A stretch of 62,147 nt of DNA from Deefgea salmonis (GTDB taxonomy: Bacteria; Pseudomonadota; Gammaproteobacteria; Burkholderiales; Chitinibacteraceae). The position numbers and the translations under genes are program-made. Below are positions 35,749 through 48,142 of this stretch, in pieces. The stretch's first letter is position 1, and every line of letters starts with the position of its first letter. The notes under the pieces were generated by a model, which saw nothing but the letters and a program-made list of their open reading frames with translations, did no database searches and was not told the origin of the DNA. The DNA lies in the NCBI RefSeq assembly GCF_020531905.1, contig NZ_JAJAWG010000015.1:1-62147 (forward strand), in the 5' to 3' direction.

Positions 35749-36515
35749 CTTTAGCGCTTGCTGGCTTGCGACTATGGATTACCCGGCCTGAAGCACAGGC
35801 TGGGTATTTAGCTGCGGCGCTCTCTAAACATGGCGCGCAATGCTATACCCTACCACTGCTCACCATTACGCCACCCAATCCAGCGCAAGAACTCCAGAAC
35901 GCGCTGGCGCAGCTTGATCAATTTGACTTGGCGATTTTTATTAGCCCTTCGGCATTAGATCAAGTGATGTTGGCGCGCTCAACGCCTTGGCCCAGTCATT
36001 TACCCGTTGCCGTGATCGGCCCGGGCAGTGCCGAACGAGCCGCCCAATTGGGTATGCAACACATCATTTGTCCCGCACAGCAATTTGATGGTGAAGGCTT
36101 ATTGGCGACGTTGGGGGATCAAACCGGCAAAAAAATTGTGCTGTTTCGTGGCAATGGTGGCCGCGATATATTGCCAGCAGGCTTAATCGCGGCAGGTGCG
36201 AGCGTACAATTGGTGACGGCCTATCAGCGCCGCGTTGCCGCTTTAGATCCGCAAGAGCTTGAGCAGCAATTGGCTTTGGGCTGCGATGGCATTATTATTT
36301 CTAGCTCAGAAGCAGCACAACACTTATTGAGCTGGGCTGGAGAGCAAGCGCAGCTCAAGTTACAATGTAGGCTCTATTTTGTTCCGCACCCACGAATTGC
36401 CGCGACACTCAAAGCGCATGGCGCTCAGCATATTGAGCCAACCGAGGCCGGCGATGATGGTATTACCCGTTCGATTTGCCGGTATTTTTCACCGGTTTCA
36501 TCTCAAAAAGTGTAG
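35745..36515 (+). CDS. hemD: Uroporphyrinogen-III synthase
   Basis: 256 residues. Closes and inverts ring D of hydroxymethylbilane. This is a poorly conserved family; the call rests on [47 protein letters not shown] and [14 protein letters not shown], together with its place directly after hemC (ATGA overlap). Confidence 0.93.
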   Translation: MTLALAGLRLWITRPEAQAGYLAAALSKHGAQCYTLPLLTITPPNPAQELQNALAQLDQFDLAIFISPSALDQVMLARSTPWPSHLPVAVIGPGSAERAAQLGMQHIICPAQQFDGEGLLATLGDQTGKKIVLFRGNGGRDILPAGLIAAGASVQLVTAYQRRVAALDPQELEQQLALGCDGIIISSSEAAQHLLSWAGEQAQLKLQCRLYFVPHPRIAATLKAHGAQHIEPTEAGDDGITRSICRYFSPVSSQKV

Positions 36516-36521
36516 AGCCCG

Positions 36522-37562
36522 ATGAATCAAGACAATCCAAATACTTTTTCTGCGGCACTCAATGCCACACCACGGCGCATTGTGCCGCAACCCGCGTTGA
36601 TTTTAGCGATTGTGGCCATTTTAGCCAGCGCAGGCGCTTGGCTATACCAGCAAAACGCGATGGAGTCACTCAAGTTAGAACTGAGTCGTGAACTGGCCAG
36701 CAATAATCAATTACAGCAAGCGCTACGCCAATCGAGCCTAGAGTCTAGCCAAACACAGCAAAAAATTATCTCGCGCTTGGATATTCAAGAAAACAAGCAA
36801 GCAGAGGCCGGCGCGCGACAAGAAGCGCTCAATCATATGTACGATAACCTCAGTCGAGGCGAAACCTTACATAGCCTCGCAGAAGTCGAACAAATGCTGT
36901 CTTTTGCCAGCCAACAATTACAAATTGCTGGCGATATCAATAGCGCATTAACCGCGTTAAATAATATCGACGTGCAACTGGCTCAGCTAAATCGTCCAGA
37001 GCTTATCAATGTTCGCCAAGCGCTGACGAAAGACATCAACACCTTAAAAGGCACACCTTATCTCGATGTGATCGGCATTACCGCCAAGCTCAATAGCATT
37101 ATTGATAGTATTGATAGCTTGCCGCTGATTGTTGATGCCGGCCACAATAATGCGCCAACACGATACCAAGCCAATACCCAGCACAATTCTGCACAACGCT
37201 TTGGCGCTGAAATTTGGCATGAACTCAAGCAACTGATTCAAATTCGTCGTATTGATCAACCCGATCTGGTCTTGTTATCTCCTGAGCAAGGCTTCTTTTT
37301 GCGCGAAAACATCAAACTGCGCCTACTCAATGCCCGTGCCGCATTATTGCTACGCAACGAAAGCGCATTTCGCAGCGACCTCAAAGCAACTGAGCGTTAT
37401 TTGCAGCAGTTTTTCGATGCCCGCGCCCCTGCGACTGATAATGCGATTAAGGTCTTGCGCCAACTACAAATGCAACCGCTCGCGATCACCATGCCTGATT
37501 TAAGCGCCAGCCTAACTGCCGTTCGCGCAGCACGCACCACTGCCGAGAGGGCCAAGCCGTGA
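36522..37562 (+). CDS. hemX: HemX-family membrane protein
   Basis: 346 residues. One N-terminal membrane helix (LILAIVAILASAGAWLYQQ) is followed by a long coiled coil and a periplasmic helical domain (HSLAEVEQMLSFASQQLQIAGD). Often annotated as uroporphyrinogen-III methyltransferase, but it lacks any SAM-binding domain, so it should not be called an enzyme. It lies 6 bp after hemD and overlaps hemY by 4 bp, which fits a scaffold role in the haem cluster. Confidence 0.92.
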   Translation: MNQDNPNTFSAALNATPRRIVPQPALILAIVAILASAGAWLYQQNAMESLKLELSRELASNNQLQQALRQSSLESSQTQQKIISRLDIQENKQAEAGARQEALNHMYDNLSRGETLHSLAEVEQMLSFASQQLQIAGDINSALTALNNIDVQLAQLNRPELINVRQALTKDINTLKGTPYLDVIGITAKLNSIIDSIDSLPLIVDAGHNNAPTRYQANTQHNSAQRFGAEIWHELKQLIQIRRIDQPDLVLLSPEQGFFLRENIKLRLLNARAALLLRNESAFRSDLKATERYLQQFFDARAPATDNAIKVLRQLQMQPLAITMPDLSASLTAVRAARTTAERAKP

Positions 37563-38749
37563 GATTCTTAATCTGGTTGATTGGTTTATTTTCACTGGCG
37601 GTTGGCTTAACGCTATTTGCCCAAGTCAATAGCGGCTACGCTTTGATCTTTCTACCGCCTTGGCGGCTTGAAATCTCACTGAATATTTTCATTCTGCTGT
37701 TGATTGGTTCAGTGATTGTGCTGTATTTGGGGCTGCGGATGCTGGCTGAATTAGGCGGTTTACCCGAACGAGTACGCCGCTATCGTTTACGCCAACAAGA
37801 AATCGCGTCAGTGCAGCTCGAACGAGAAGCACGCACCGCATTTTATGAAGGGCGTTTTCAGCGCTCAGAACGGCTCGCCAGCGAAGCTTTTGCGGCCAGC
37901 CCCAATGACGCAGCGTATGCAGTGAATGGTTTATTGGGTGCTCGAGCCGCACATTCAATGCGTGATTACGCCAAACGCGATGCTTATTTCGAGCAATTAC
38001 AAGCGCGGCTTGGTGAACAACATTTAGCAACATTGATGTCAATGGCCGAGCTTTATCTCGATGAACGCCGCTACACAGAAGCGAGCCAAGCCATTGCTGC
38101 TGCGCGAGAAATCAATCCTAAACTCACAGCGGCAATGAAAATTGAATTGCGTTTACGCCAACGCGAGCGCAATCCTGATGCGGTGCTCAAGCTGGTTGAA
38201 CAATTAATGCGCAGCGACGCGCTCGATGCCGAGCAAGCCAACCACATTCGGATTGCCGCGTATCAGCAACAATTACGCCAACATCCAATGAGCGTGCGTG
38301 AACTAAAAGATTGGTGTCGTAAAGTCCCTGAGGCGGACAGACTCAACCCACAATTAGCAGCAAGCATCGCAACTCAATATCAAGAGCAAGGTGAACCCGC
38401 GCTCGCTCGCGACATCTTGGCCGCAGCGATTGATGCCCAGTGGAATAGTGAATTACTCGAGCAATATGGTTTACTTGGACTGCGTGGCGAAGCGCTAACC
38501 GCACAGTTGCAACAGGCCGAACAATGGCTTAAACAGCAACCGAATGATCATCGCTTGCTACTGACTTTAGGTCGGCTTTGCTATCAACGTGAATTATGGG
38601 GTAAGGCGCAGACTTATTTTGAAGCCAGTATTGCCGTCAAACCTAGTGCCATTGCACATGCCGAATTGGCTCGACTACTCGATCAGCTAGAGCACACCGA
38701 ACAAGCCAACTTACATTACCGTGCCAGCTTAAGCATTGCACTTAGCTGA
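37559..38749 (+). CDS. hemY: HemY-family TPR membrane protein
   Basis: 396 residues with two N-terminal membrane helices (about 1-22 and 40-62) and a C-terminal TPR-rich domain. The FEQLQARLGEQHLATL and LLLTLGRLCYQRELWGKAQTYFEASI segments are typical. This proteobacterial HemY is not the protoporphyrinogen oxidase of Bacillus, despite the name. Translationally coupled to hemX. Confidence 0.92.
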   Translation: MRFLIWLIGLFSLAVGLTLFAQVNSGYALIFLPPWRLEISLNIFILLLIGSVIVLYLGLRMLAELGGLPERVRRYRLRQQEIASVQLEREARTAFYEGRFQRSERLASEAFAASPNDAAYAVNGLLGARAAHSMRDYAKRDAYFEQLQARLGEQHLATLMSMAELYLDERRYTEASQAIAAAREINPKLTAAMKIELRLRQRERNPDAVLKLVEQLMRSDALDAEQANHIRIAAYQQQLRQHPMSVRELKDWCRKVPEADRLNPQLAASIATQYQEQGEPALARDILAAAIDAQWNSELLEQYGLLGLRGEALTAQLQQAEQWLKQQPNDHRLLLTLGRLCYQRELWGKAQTYFEASIAVKPSAIAHAELARLLDQLEHTEQANLHYRASLSIALS

Positions 38750-38773
38750 TTGACATGACTCATCGACAGCAAC

Positions 38774-38796
38774 AAGGCGGCTAAGCCGCCTTTTTT
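38774..38796 (+). terminator. hem operon terminator
   Basis: AAGGCGGC 38774-38781 and GCCGCCTT 38785-38792 with a 3-base loop and T-run to 38796; 25 bp after hemY. Confidence 0.92.
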
Positions 38797-38801
38797 ATTG
38801 C

Positions 38802-39263
38802 TCAAACTAACTCTGGCCCTAATGCCGCCTTGAGTACATATTTAACCCGACCATCCATCACGCGGCGTTGAATCCACCAAATGCCCCCTTTACGCGTAGG
38901 CCAATCGAGCTCTTTACCCGTCAATAACAGCGATGCCACTTGGCCAATATGCGGCTGATGGCCGACCATGACCACCACTTTGCCGATATCGCGTGGCCAG
39001 TGTGCCAACTCTAAATAGGCCGCGTTAAAGCCACCTAAATTAATCCGTGAATCCACCACCGCATCCGCGCGTAGATATTGTGCGGTGGCTTGACTCCGAA
39101 CCGCTTCACTGCAAATCAAACGATATTGCGCAACGTCTTTAAGTTGCGTGCGCAGCCAAGCCGCCATTTTCTTAGCCTGCTTGACGCCTTTGGGCGTGAG
39201 TGGCCGCGCCAGATCATCGAGCCCTTCTGCTGCATCAGCATGGCGCCATAGAATTAAATCCAT
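38802..39263 (-). CDS. sixA: Phosphohistidine phosphatase SixA
   Basis: 153 residues, histidine-phosphatase fold. LILWRHADA carries the catalytic RH pair, CSEAVRSQATAQYL the second Arg, and VMVGHQPHIGQV the second His. SixA dephosphorylates phospho-His domains, including nitrogen-PTS proteins in E. coli. It ends the ppk1-sixA pair, with 3 bp between the genes, an arrangement known in other Betaproteobacteria; whether it acts on the phospho-His of Ppk1 is speculation. Confidence 0.92.
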   Translation of the reverse strand: MDLILWRHADAAEGLDDLARPLTPKGVKQAKKMAAWLRTQLKDVAQYRLICSEAVRSQATAQYLRADAVVDSRINLGGFNAAYLELAHWPRDIGKVVVMVGHQPHIGQVASLLLTGKELDWPTRKGGIWWIQRRVMDGRVKYVLKAALGPELV

Positions 39264-39266
39264 CGA

Positions 39267-41345
39267 TTAATTCCGTGTTCCGGCCGCTAAATCGGCGAGT
39301 AACTGTGCTTGTGCCGATCTGATTTTGCCGCCACGCGCAACTTTTCGACGATAACGCCCGTCTGAAAGCATTTCCCACGCCTGAGAATTATCTACCAAAA
39401 ATGGCCGCAAACTTTCACGAATCACACGGCGCTTCACTTTGGGATTTAAAATCGGAAATGCAATTTCAATGCGACGGAATAAATTGCGTCCCATCCAATC
39501 GGCACTGGATAAATACACGTCTTCTGCACCATCATTGAGGAAATAAAACACGCGATGATGCTCTAAGAAGCGACCAATCACTGAACGAACTCGGATGTTT
39601 TCTGAAACGCCAGGCAAACCAGGACGCAAGGCGCATACGCCACGCACAATCAAATGAATGGTCACGCCGGCATTCGAAGCCTCATACAATTTATCAATAA
39701 TTGAAGGTTCAAGTAGCGAGTTCATTTTGGCGATAATCACCGCTTTACGCCCAGCTTTGGCATGCACAATTTCACGCTCAATCGCAGCGATAAATTGGCT
39801 ATGCAAAGTAAATGGCGCTTGCCACAATGCGTGATGGTCACCCGCTAAACCCAAGCCAGTGAGCTGCATAAACACATCATTCACATCGCTGGTAATATCA
39901 GCATTGGCCGTCAGCAAACCAAAGTCGGTATAGAGCTTGGCGGTGCGCGGATGGTAATTGCCGGTCCCGACGTGCGCATAACGATGCAAACGCCCTTCTT
40001 CACGACGAACAATCAACAGCATTTTGGCGTGCGTTTTATAGCCATACACCCCATAAACCACATGAGCACCGACGCTTTCTAGCTTCGCAGCCCAGTTGAT
40101 ATTGGCTTCTTCATCAAAACGCGCCATTAATTCAACCACCACGGTGACTTCTTTACCGCGAATCGCCGCTTCTTTGAGCGCATCCATTAAGACCGACTCG
40201 GCACCAGTACGATAAATCGTCATTTTAATCGCGACCACCTGCGGGTCACGCGCCGCTTGCTGTAGCAAATCGACGACGGGCGTAAAGCTTTGGTAGGGAT
40301 GGTGCAATAAAATATCGCCCTGCCGAATCGCCGAAAAGAAATCAGCTTGTTTACGCAATTCAGGCGGAATACCGGGCATAAATGGCACATATTTCAAATC
40401 CGGACGATCAACTTGGTCTGGCACTTGCATTAAACGCACCAAATTGACCGGCCCATTGACCCGATAAATGTCTTCTGAAAGCAAACCAAATTGCGACGAT
40501 AAAAAGTCTTGTAAGTGTCGTGGACAATTATCGGCCAACTCTAAGCGAACAGCATCACCATAAGGACGTTGCGATAGCTCACCTTCAATGGCGGCACGCA
40601 GATCTTTGATGTCTTCATCATCTACCGAAACATCCGAATCGCGGGTGACACGGAATTGATAGCAACCGAGAACATGCATGCCAGAAAATAGCTCATCGAT
40701 ATGCGCGTGCAAAATCGACGATAAAAAGACGAAACCATGCTGAGTGCCAGCGATTTCATCGGGCATTTTGACAAAGCGAGGGAAAATACGTGGCGCCTGA
40801 ACAATCGCAATCCCAGAATTACGGCCAAAGGCATCAGGGCCTTCTAACTCAACAATAAAGTTGAGCATTTTATTTGAAAGGCGTGGGAATGGATGCGATG
40901 GATCCAAACCAATCGGCGTTAAAATCGGCTTGAGCTCACGGAAAAAATAATTTCTAACCCATTCACGCTGCGCCTCAGTCCATAAACTACGCCGAAAGAA
41001 ATAAATCCCCTCGGTTTCCATTGCTGGGAAAACATTCTCGCGCAAAATTCGATATTGCCGTTCGACTAAATCGTGCGCCTCTTTGGTCACCAATTCAAAA
41101 GCATGATGCGGCGTAATCCCTTCAGGTAACAGCCGAGAAGGATTGTGCCGGATGTTTTCTTTTAACCACGCCATTCTGACTTCAAAAAACTCATCCAGAT
41201 TGCTCGACACAATGCACAAAAACTTCAAGCGCTCTAAAAGTGGATTGCGCACGTCCTCGGCTTGCGCCAACACGCGGCGGTTAAATTCAAGTAAACCCAA
41301 TTCACGATTGAGCAAGAGTTGATTGTCGGCGGGTTTGTAAGTCAT
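39267..41345 (-). CDS. ppk1: Polyphosphate kinase 1
   Basis: 692 residues. Makes polyphosphate from ATP. The N-terminal LLNRELGLLEFNRRVLAQA and SSNLDEFFEVRMAWLKE, and the autophosphorylated His region in YGYKTHAKMLLIVRREEG / HRYAHVGTGNYHP, are all intact. Full length for the family. AtpC/atp and ppgK-like genes further right complete a polyphosphate theme in this window. Confidence 0.97.
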   Translation of the reverse strand: MTYKPADNQLLLNRELGLLEFNRRVLAQAEDVRNPLLERLKFLCIVSSNLDEFFEVRMAWLKENIRHNPSRLLPEGITPHHAFELVTKEAHDLVERQYRILRENVFPAMETEGIYFFRRSLWTEAQREWVRNYFFRELKPILTPIGLDPSHPFPRLSNKMLNFIVELEGPDAFGRNSGIAIVQAPRIFPRFVKMPDEIAGTQHGFVFLSSILHAHIDELFSGMHVLGCYQFRVTRDSDVSVDDEDIKDLRAAIEGELSQRPYGDAVRLELADNCPRHLQDFLSSQFGLLSEDIYRVNGPVNLVRLMQVPDQVDRPDLKYVPFMPGIPPELRKQADFFSAIRQGDILLHHPYQSFTPVVDLLQQAARDPQVVAIKMTIYRTGAESVLMDALKEAAIRGKEVTVVVELMARFDEEANINWAAKLESVGAHVVYGVYGYKTHAKMLLIVRREEGRLHRYAHVGTGNYHPRTAKLYTDFGLLTANADITSDVNDVFMQLTGLGLAGDHHALWQAPFTLHSQFIAAIEREIVHAKAGRKAVIIAKMNSLLEPSIIDKLYEASNAGVTIHLIVRGVCALRPGLPGVSENIRVRSVIGRFLEHHRVFYFLNDGAEDVYLSSADWMGRNLFRRIEIAFPILNPKVKRRVIRESLRPFLVDNSQAWEMLSDGRYRRKVARGGKIRSAQAQLLADLAAGTRN

Positions 41346-41420
41346 GGCAGCGCTCTTTGATGGCGATTGAGGTCAATTGAATTAGCTTCTAACTCAGCTT
41401 ATGCAACGCTTTTAAAACAC

Positions 41421-41444
41421 AACAGGCCGCAAATGCGGCCTGTT
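41421..41444 (-). terminator. yggX terminator
   Basis: AACAGGCCGCA 41421-41431 and TGCGGCCTGTT 41434-41444 form an 11-bp perfect stem just past the yggX stop; a GTGTTTTAAAA tail follows on the minus strand. Confidence 0.8.
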
Positions 41445-41456
41445 TGATCATATCAA

Positions 41457-41723
41457 TTACTGTGGCACGTAGCCTTGGACAGCATCAGCACCTGAACCAA
41501 AGAAGTAATTTTCCAATTGCTGTTGCAAGTATTTACGTGCACTTGGATCTGCCAAACTCAAACGATTTTCATTAATCAACATCGTTTGGTGCTTCACCCA
41601 AGCAGTCCAAGCTTCTTTAGACACTTGTGCATATACTTTCTTGCCCAGCTCACCCGGTAGCGGTGGAAAATCCAATCCTTCAGCTTCACGGCCTAATTTG
41701 ACACACTGAACAGTACGGCTCAT
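41457..41723 (-). CDS. yggX: Oxidative-damage protection / Fe(II)-trafficking protein YggX
   Basis: 88 residues, the normal size. [27 protein letters not shown] and [28 protein letters not shown] define YggX, which limits iron-related oxidative damage to Fe-S clusters. Single-gene unit with its own terminator. Confidence 0.95.
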   Translation of the reverse strand: MSRTVQCVKLGREAEGLDFPPLPGELGKKVYAQVSKEAWTAWVKHQTMLINENRLSLADPSARKYLQQQLENYFFGSGADAVQGYVPQ

Positions 41724-41768
41724 TTAATGCCTCCATATTATTACAATAATGTTTCAGTTCAATGACAT

Positions 41769-42863
41769 TCATTGAACGTTAAATAAGAAATTGAGTACAT
41801 CGCCATCTTTTACAACATATTCTTTGCCTTCAGCACGCATCTTGCCGGCTTCTTTGGCACCTTGCTCGCCCTTGTAGGCGATGAAATCGTCAAACGCGAT
41901 CGTTTGTGCACGAATAAAGCCGCGCTCAAAATCGGTATGGATCACACCCGCCGCTTGCGGTGCGGTATCGCCTTTGTGAATGGTCCACGCGCGAACTTCT
42001 TTCACACCCGCAGTGAAATAAGTTTGCAGGCCAAGTAATTCATAACCAGCGCGAATCAAGCGATTCAAGCCTGGCTCGTCTTGACCAAGCGACTCCAAAA
42101 ATTCAACTTTATCGGCTTCGTCTAATTCTGCGATCTCGCTTTCAATCGACGCGCAAACAGCAACAACCGGCGCACCTTCAAGTGCCGCGTGGGCTTTTAC
42201 TTTGTCGAGTAATGGATTGTTGTCAAAACCATCTTCGGCAACGTTGGCCACATACATTGCAGGTTTGATCGTCAACAGGCACAACGGTTTGATTGCCGCT
42301 TTTTCGTCATCGGATAATTTGAGCGAACGTGCTGGCAAGCCTTCGTTCAGATGCGGTAAGAGTTTTTCCAACACCGCGACAGTAGCCAGTGCGTCTTTAT
42401 CGCCGGAACGCGCTTTTTTACCATCACGTTGAATGGCTTTTTCGACGGTACTCATGTCGGCCAAGGCCAATTCAGTACCAATGACAATGATGTCGTCGAT
42501 AGGGTCAACGCGGCCAGCGACGTGGATGATGTTATCGTTTTCAAAACAACGCACCACGTTCACAATCGCGTCAGTTTCGCGGATATTGGCCAAGAATTGG
42601 TTACCCAAACCTTCGCCTTTACTCGCGCCAGCGACGAGGCCAGCGATATCGACGAATTCAACAATCGCCGATTGAATTTTTTGTGGATTAACAATTTTGG
42701 ATAATTCGGCTAAACGATGATCTGGCACTTCAACGATGCCGACATTCGGCTCAATGGTGCAAAATGGATAGTTAGCTGCTTCAATGCCTGAATTGGTCAA
42801 TGCATTAAATAGCGTAGATTTACCGACGTTGGGCAAGCCAACAATGCCGCACTTGAGACTCAT
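41769..42863 (-). CDS. ychF: Redox-responsive P-loop ATPase YchF
   Basis: 364 residues. Obg-like G-domain: [17 protein letters not shown] (Walker A) and [18 protein letters not shown] (switch region, DxxG variant), then a coiled-coil insertion and the C-terminal TGS domain (FEAGFIRAQ-type [16 protein letters not shown]). YchF prefers ATP and binds ribosomes. It lies 45 bp after yggX's start on the same strand, no shared promoter seen. Confidence 0.96.
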   Translation of the reverse strand: MSLKCGIVGLPNVGKSTLFNALTNSGIEAANYPFCTIEPNVGIVEVPDHRLAELSKIVNPQKIQSAIVEFVDIAGLVAGASKGEGLGNQFLANIRETDAIVNVVRCFENDNIIHVAGRVDPIDDIIVIGTELALADMSTVEKAIQRDGKKARSGDKDALATVAVLEKLLPHLNEGLPARSLKLSDDEKAAIKPLCLLTIKPAMYVANVAEDGFDNNPLLDKVKAHAALEGAPVVAVCASIESEIAELDEADKVEFLESLGQDEPGLNRLIRAGYELLGLQTYFTAGVKEVRAWTIHKGDTAPQAAGVIHTDFERGFIRAQTIAFDDFIAYKGEQGAKEAGKMRAEGKEYVVKDGDVLNFLFNVQ

Positions 42864-43062
42864 GAATCATTCCTTGCTGGGCGAAATCACCCAATAAATA
42901 CTAAACCATCAATTTTAACTGATGCGAGCACCGATTGGCGCGCATCAGCAATCAAAACCGCTTATTCACGAAAAAACGAGGCAAAAATAAAGCCTTCAGG
43001 AAAACAAATGCTAATTCGCCATTTTTGCCATGCGGTTTGTGGGCTTCAGAATCAAGTTTGCA

Positions 43063-43674
43063 TTAATGCAATTGATGCTTGCTGCGCGACGATTCGCCAT
43101 TTTCACGGAAGAAATCCCGAATTTCGATGACCATTTCTGGAATTTGCTCAGCCACTTCGTTGTCATGGCGCACTAAATCAATGCCTTCTTTGAGCATGTC
43201 TTCACGCATTTCATCGTCCGAACCACTCATGATGGCCATAAACATGAACTGGCCTTCTTCTTCGTCAATCAAAGGCTGCCATTCATCTTCTGCTAAGCCT
43301 GCACCAAAGCAAAAGCCTAAGCTCCATTCTTCGATGCTGGAGTTTTGCATTGATTCATCTTCCCAATACAGCAAAGGCTCATAAACTGGCGGGTCTTGCG
43401 CTAATTCATCAGCGATTTGATTGTATAAACGCATCACCAAATTAATGATGCTGTCCCCTTCTGGCAGCGCAAAAATCACTGCCTCTGGACGATCCCAGAT
43501 TTGAGCGAGCCATTGACCCGGCATCACACTGGCTGGGCCAATCAAAATGGCGGTTAGATAACCATGCAACATAGATAATGACATTGCGTCTTTGCCAACG
43601 ACATCTGAATATAAAAATTGATCCAGTTGATCAAGCTCTTCATCAGTCAATGGCTGCTCTAGTAATAAAGACAT
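43063..43674 (-). CDS. UPF0149 (YecA/YgfB) family protein
   Basis: 203 residues, strongly acidic, helical. LTDEELDQLDQFLYSDVVGKDAMSLSMLHGYLTAILIGP and WSLGFCFGAGLAEDEW are family landmarks. The C-terminal SEC-C zinc motif of YecA is absent, so it is the YgfB-like form. Function unsettled. Confidence 0.85.
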   Translation of the reverse strand: MSLLLEQPLTDEELDQLDQFLYSDVVGKDAMSLSMLHGYLTAILIGPASVMPGQWLAQIWDRPEAVIFALPEGDSIINLVMRLYNQIADELAQDPPVYEPLLYWEDESMQNSSIEEWSLGFCFGAGLAEDEWQPLIDEEEGQFMFMAIMSGSDDEMREDMLKEGIDLVRHDNEVAEQIPEMVIEIRDFFRENGESSRSKHQLH

Positions 43675-43719
43675 ACACTACTCCAAGAATAAAACACGAA
43701 ATCGGCAAGCCGATTTACC

Positions 43720-43772
43720 ATGGGTATTTGCATGAAGCCTTTTATTTAAAACGACCACAATAACATACCCAC
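43720..43772. repeat. GGTATTGC-type inverted-repeat element, copy 4 (degenerate)
   Basis: TGGGTAT 43721-43727 pairs with ATACCCA 43765-43771 around a core AAGCCTTTTATTTAAAA that matches the core of copy 2. It sits between the glmU 3' end and the UPF0149 start. Confidence 0.6.
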
Positions 43773-43833
43773 CATTTAACTAGTGCGAGCCAGCCCAAGT
43801 GCGAGCTCGCATTTAAAACCAAATCCGATCGAA

Positions 43834-45207
43834 CTATTTCGATATTTTTTTAGGCCGCGTCCAAGCAGGTACAGTCAACTGTTTAGCCCGAGCAATCGTC
43901 AATTCTCCTGCTGGCGCGTTCTTGCTAATCACCGAACCAGCCCCTGTCGTTGCCCCAGCACCAATGGTCACTGGCGCGACCAGACAATTATTACTGCCAA
44001 TAAACACATTATCCTCAATCACAGTGGTGAATTTATTCACCCCATCATAATTGCAAGTAATCGTCCCTGCGCCCACATTAACACCCGCGCCAATTTTTGC
44101 ATCGCCGATATAGCTCAGATGATTAATTTTTGAGCCCAACTCGACGCTAGACTTTTTAATTTCTACAAAATTGCCAATATGCACTTGTGCCGCCAATTGC
44201 GCACCCGGTCGCAAGCGGGCATAAGGACCAATCAAACTCCCCGCCCCCACCACCGCGTCTTCTAAATGGCAAAATGGGTGAATCACCGCACCATCAGCAA
44301 TCGTGACATTTTTTAGTACGCAATGTGCACCAATACTCACGCCTTGCCCCAAAACGACATGACCTTCAAAAATGCAATTCACATCAATGAACACATCTTG
44401 TCCATGCACCAATGTGCCACGCACATCAATCCGCGCTGGATCGGCTAAGCCAACGCCTGCGGTGAGCAAGGCTTTGGCGCTTTCACCTTGATAAATACGC
44501 TCTAAGCTGGCGAGCTGCAGTTTATTATTAATCCCTTCTGCCTCCCAATGATCCAAGGGCTGCACCGTCGTAATGTCAACACCATCACGCACCGCAAGGG
44601 CGATTAAGTCGGTGGCATAATACTCGCCTTGCGCATTGTCGTTCTTTAGCTCAGATAACCAACCGGCCAAACGCGCCGTCGGTAAGGCTAAAATACCGGT
44701 ATTCATTTCAGTAATTTTGGCTTGCTCGATTGAGCAATCTTTTTGCTCAACAATGCAAGTCACCAGACCAGCTGCATTGCGAACGATTCGACCATAACCA
44801 GTTGCATCATCCAGAATGTCGGTCAGAATACCGACTTTGCCATCGCTACTTGCCGCCAGTAAGGCTTGAATGGTGCTCAAACGCGTTAATGGCACATCAC
44901 CATACAGCATCAGGGTAATGCCACCAACGCATTGTGGTACGGCCTGTGCCAAGGCATGCCCCGTGCCAAGCTGCTCAGACTGGCAGGCCCAGGCTAAATC
45001 AGTTTGCTCGGCTAATTGCTTTTGCACTTGCTCGCCGCCATGACCATACACAATGACCATTTTTTGCGGCTGTAATTGACGCGCAGTATCAATAACGTGC
45101 TGGACTAACGGTTTGCCCGCAAGACGATGCAATACTTTTGGCAAACTAGAGTACATCCGTTTACCTTGCCCTGCAGCCAGAATGACCACGTTTAATGCAG
45201 AAGCCAT
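43834..45207 (-). CDS. glmU: Bifunctional GlcN-1-P acetyltransferase / UDP-GlcNAc pyrophosphorylase
   Basis: 457 residues. The N-terminal nucleotidyltransferase has [21 protein letters not shown]. The C-terminal left-handed beta-helix acetyltransferase has hexapeptide repeats, with [24 protein letters not shown] typical. Makes UDP-GlcNAc for peptidoglycan and lipid A. Adjacent GTG (45210) and ATG (45207) starts; ATG chosen. Confidence 0.97.
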   Translation of the reverse strand: MASALNVVILAAGQGKRMYSSLPKVLHRLAGKPLVQHVIDTARQLQPQKMVIVYGHGGEQVQKQLAEQTDLAWACQSEQLGTGHALAQAVPQCVGGITLMLYGDVPLTRLSTIQALLAASSDGKVGILTDILDDATGYGRIVRNAAGLVTCIVEQKDCSIEQAKITEMNTGILALPTARLAGWLSELKNDNAQGEYYATDLIALAVRDGVDITTVQPLDHWEAEGINNKLQLASLERIYQGESAKALLTAGVGLADPARIDVRGTLVHGQDVFIDVNCIFEGHVVLGQGVSIGAHCVLKNVTIADGAVIHPFCHLEDAVVGAGSLIGPYARLRPGAQLAAQVHIGNFVEIKKSSVELGSKINHLSYIGDAKIGAGVNVGAGTITCNYDGVNKFTTVIEDNVFIGSNNCLVAPVTIGAGATTGAGSVISKNAPAGELTIARAKQLTVPAWTRPKKISK

Positions 45208-45322
45208 CACTTATCCCTAAATATAAATGGTTTGTCGCTATTCTAATCTTCAGCGTGGTTCACGCCCAGCATGACATGACTTTATTGCGTTATCTGCTTG
45301 CAACTCACGCGCGTGATAAAGA

Positions 45323-45348
45323 AAAAAGGCAGCCGAAGCTGCCTTTTT
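45323..45348 (-). terminator. atp operon terminator
   Basis: AAAAAGGCAGC 45323-45333 and GCTGCCTTTTT 45338-45348 around CGAA, 40 bp past atpC. U-run on either strand, so it also shields glmU. Confidence 0.92.
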
Positions 45349-45388
45349 AATTTTTACAATCCGATTATTGCAAACTCAATTGCAATAA

Positions 45389-45817
45389 TTAGTGGCCGCC
45401 CCGTTTCAATTTAGAAACTACAGCAAGTTTCGCTACAGCATCCATCAATTCAGCCTGCGCCATCGCAAAGTCCATCGAAGAAGAATGGTTTTTCAACGCG
45501 TCTTCTGCGCGGCGTTTAGCTTCTAACGCCTTCGCTTCATCAATGTCAGCACCACGAATCGCAGTATCGGCCAAGACTGTTACCACATCCGGTTGAACTT
45601 CAAGCATGCCACCTGAAACAAACAGAATGACATCATCTTCGTTCGAGTTGGCGATCTTAATACGGATCGCACCCGGACGAATACGGGTCAACAGCGGAGC
45701 GTGCCGCGGCAAGATACCAATCTCACCCTTATCGGCAGGCGCTGAGATAAACTCAGCCAAGCCAGAGTAGATCAGCTCTTCAGCACTAACTACGTCCACA
45801 CGCATGCTCATGGCCAT
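45389..45817 (-). CDS. atpC: ATP synthase epsilon subunit
   Basis: 142 residues; central-stalk subunit of F1 that restrains ATP hydrolysis. N-terminal beta-barrel ([40 protein letters not shown]) and a two-helix C-terminus. AAGGGG upstream. Last gene of the operon, 11 bp after atpD. Confidence 0.97.
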   Translation of the reverse strand: MAMSMRVDVVSAEELIYSGLAEFISAPADKGEIGILPRHAPLLTRIRPGAIRIKIANSNEDDVILFVSGGMLEVQPDVVTVLADTAIRGADIDEAKALEAKRRAEDALKNHSSSMDFAMAQAELMDAVAKLAVVSKLKRGGH

Positions 45818-45828
45818 CGCTTAACCCC

Positions 45829-47244
<1,416 letters not shown>

Positions 47245-48114
47245 TTAAACTGCTGCCGCGCCGCCAACAATTTCCGAAAGTTCTTTCGTAATTGCCGCTT
47301 GACGCGTTTTGTTATATAGCAGTTGCAGGGAGCCGATTACATTGTCAGCGTTGTCAGTTGCAGCCTTCATCGCCACCATACGCGCCGCTTGTTCTGATGC
47401 GATGTTTTCCGCTACGGCTTGGTAAACCAAGGCCTCTACGTAACGGTTCATCAAGTCATCAATCACCGTTTTTGCATCTGGCTCATACAGGTATTCCCAG
47501 TTGTGCGCAGATTTCGGCTGTTCAAACGATTCGCTAGCTAATGGCAGCAATTGTTCAATCACTGGCTCTTGCTTCATGGTGTTAATGAAGCGAGTGTAAA
47601 CAATGTGTACTTCGTCTACTTCGCCAGCAACGTAGGCATCGATCATCACTTTGATCGGGCCAATCAGCTGTTCCAGATGCGGGGTATCACCAAGACCAAC
47701 AGCCGAAGAAACAATCTTCGCGCCATTACGCTTCATAAAACCCAGCCCTTTATTGCCGATTGCGGTCACAACGACTTCAACGCCATTGTTGTGCAATTCT
47801 TTCATTTTATTGAAAGCCGAACGCAGGGCGTTGGTGTTCAAGCCACCACACAAACCTTTGTCCGAAGACACCATAATCAGGCCAACCCGCTTGACGGTGT
47901 CGCGCGTTTGGAGATATGGATGCTCATAATCGACTAAAGCTTGGCTCAAGTGGCCAGCCACATTACGGATTTTTTCACCGTAAGGACGGGCCGCTTTCAT
48001 ACGCTCTTGAGCCTTGCGCATTTTCGACGTGGCAACCATTTCCATGGCGCGGGTGATCTTCTGCGTATTTTTTACGCTTTTGATCTTAGTACGAATCTCT
48101 TTACCGCTTGCCAT
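47245..48114 (-). CDS. atpG: ATP synthase gamma subunit
   Basis: 289 residues; rotor shaft. N-terminal helix [23 protein letters not shown] and C-terminal [22 protein letters not shown] coiled-coil partner are both standard. 28 bp after atpA. Confidence 0.97.
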   Translation of the reverse strand: MASGKEIRTKIKSVKNTQKITRAMEMVATSKMRKAQERMKAARPYGEKIRNVAGHLSQALVDYEHPYLQTRDTVKRVGLIMVSSDKGLCGGLNTNALRSAFNKMKELHNNGVEVVVTAIGNKGLGFMKRNGAKIVSSAVGLGDTPHLEQLIGPIKVMIDAYVAGEVDEVHIVYTRFINTMKQEPVIEQLLPLASESFEQPKSAHNWEYLYEPDAKTVIDDLMNRYVEALVYQAVAENIASEQAARMVAMKAATDNADNVIGSLQLLYNKTRQAAITKELSEIVGGAAAV

Positions 48115-48142
48115 GATTTGATCCTTTTATCAACGTCTCAAA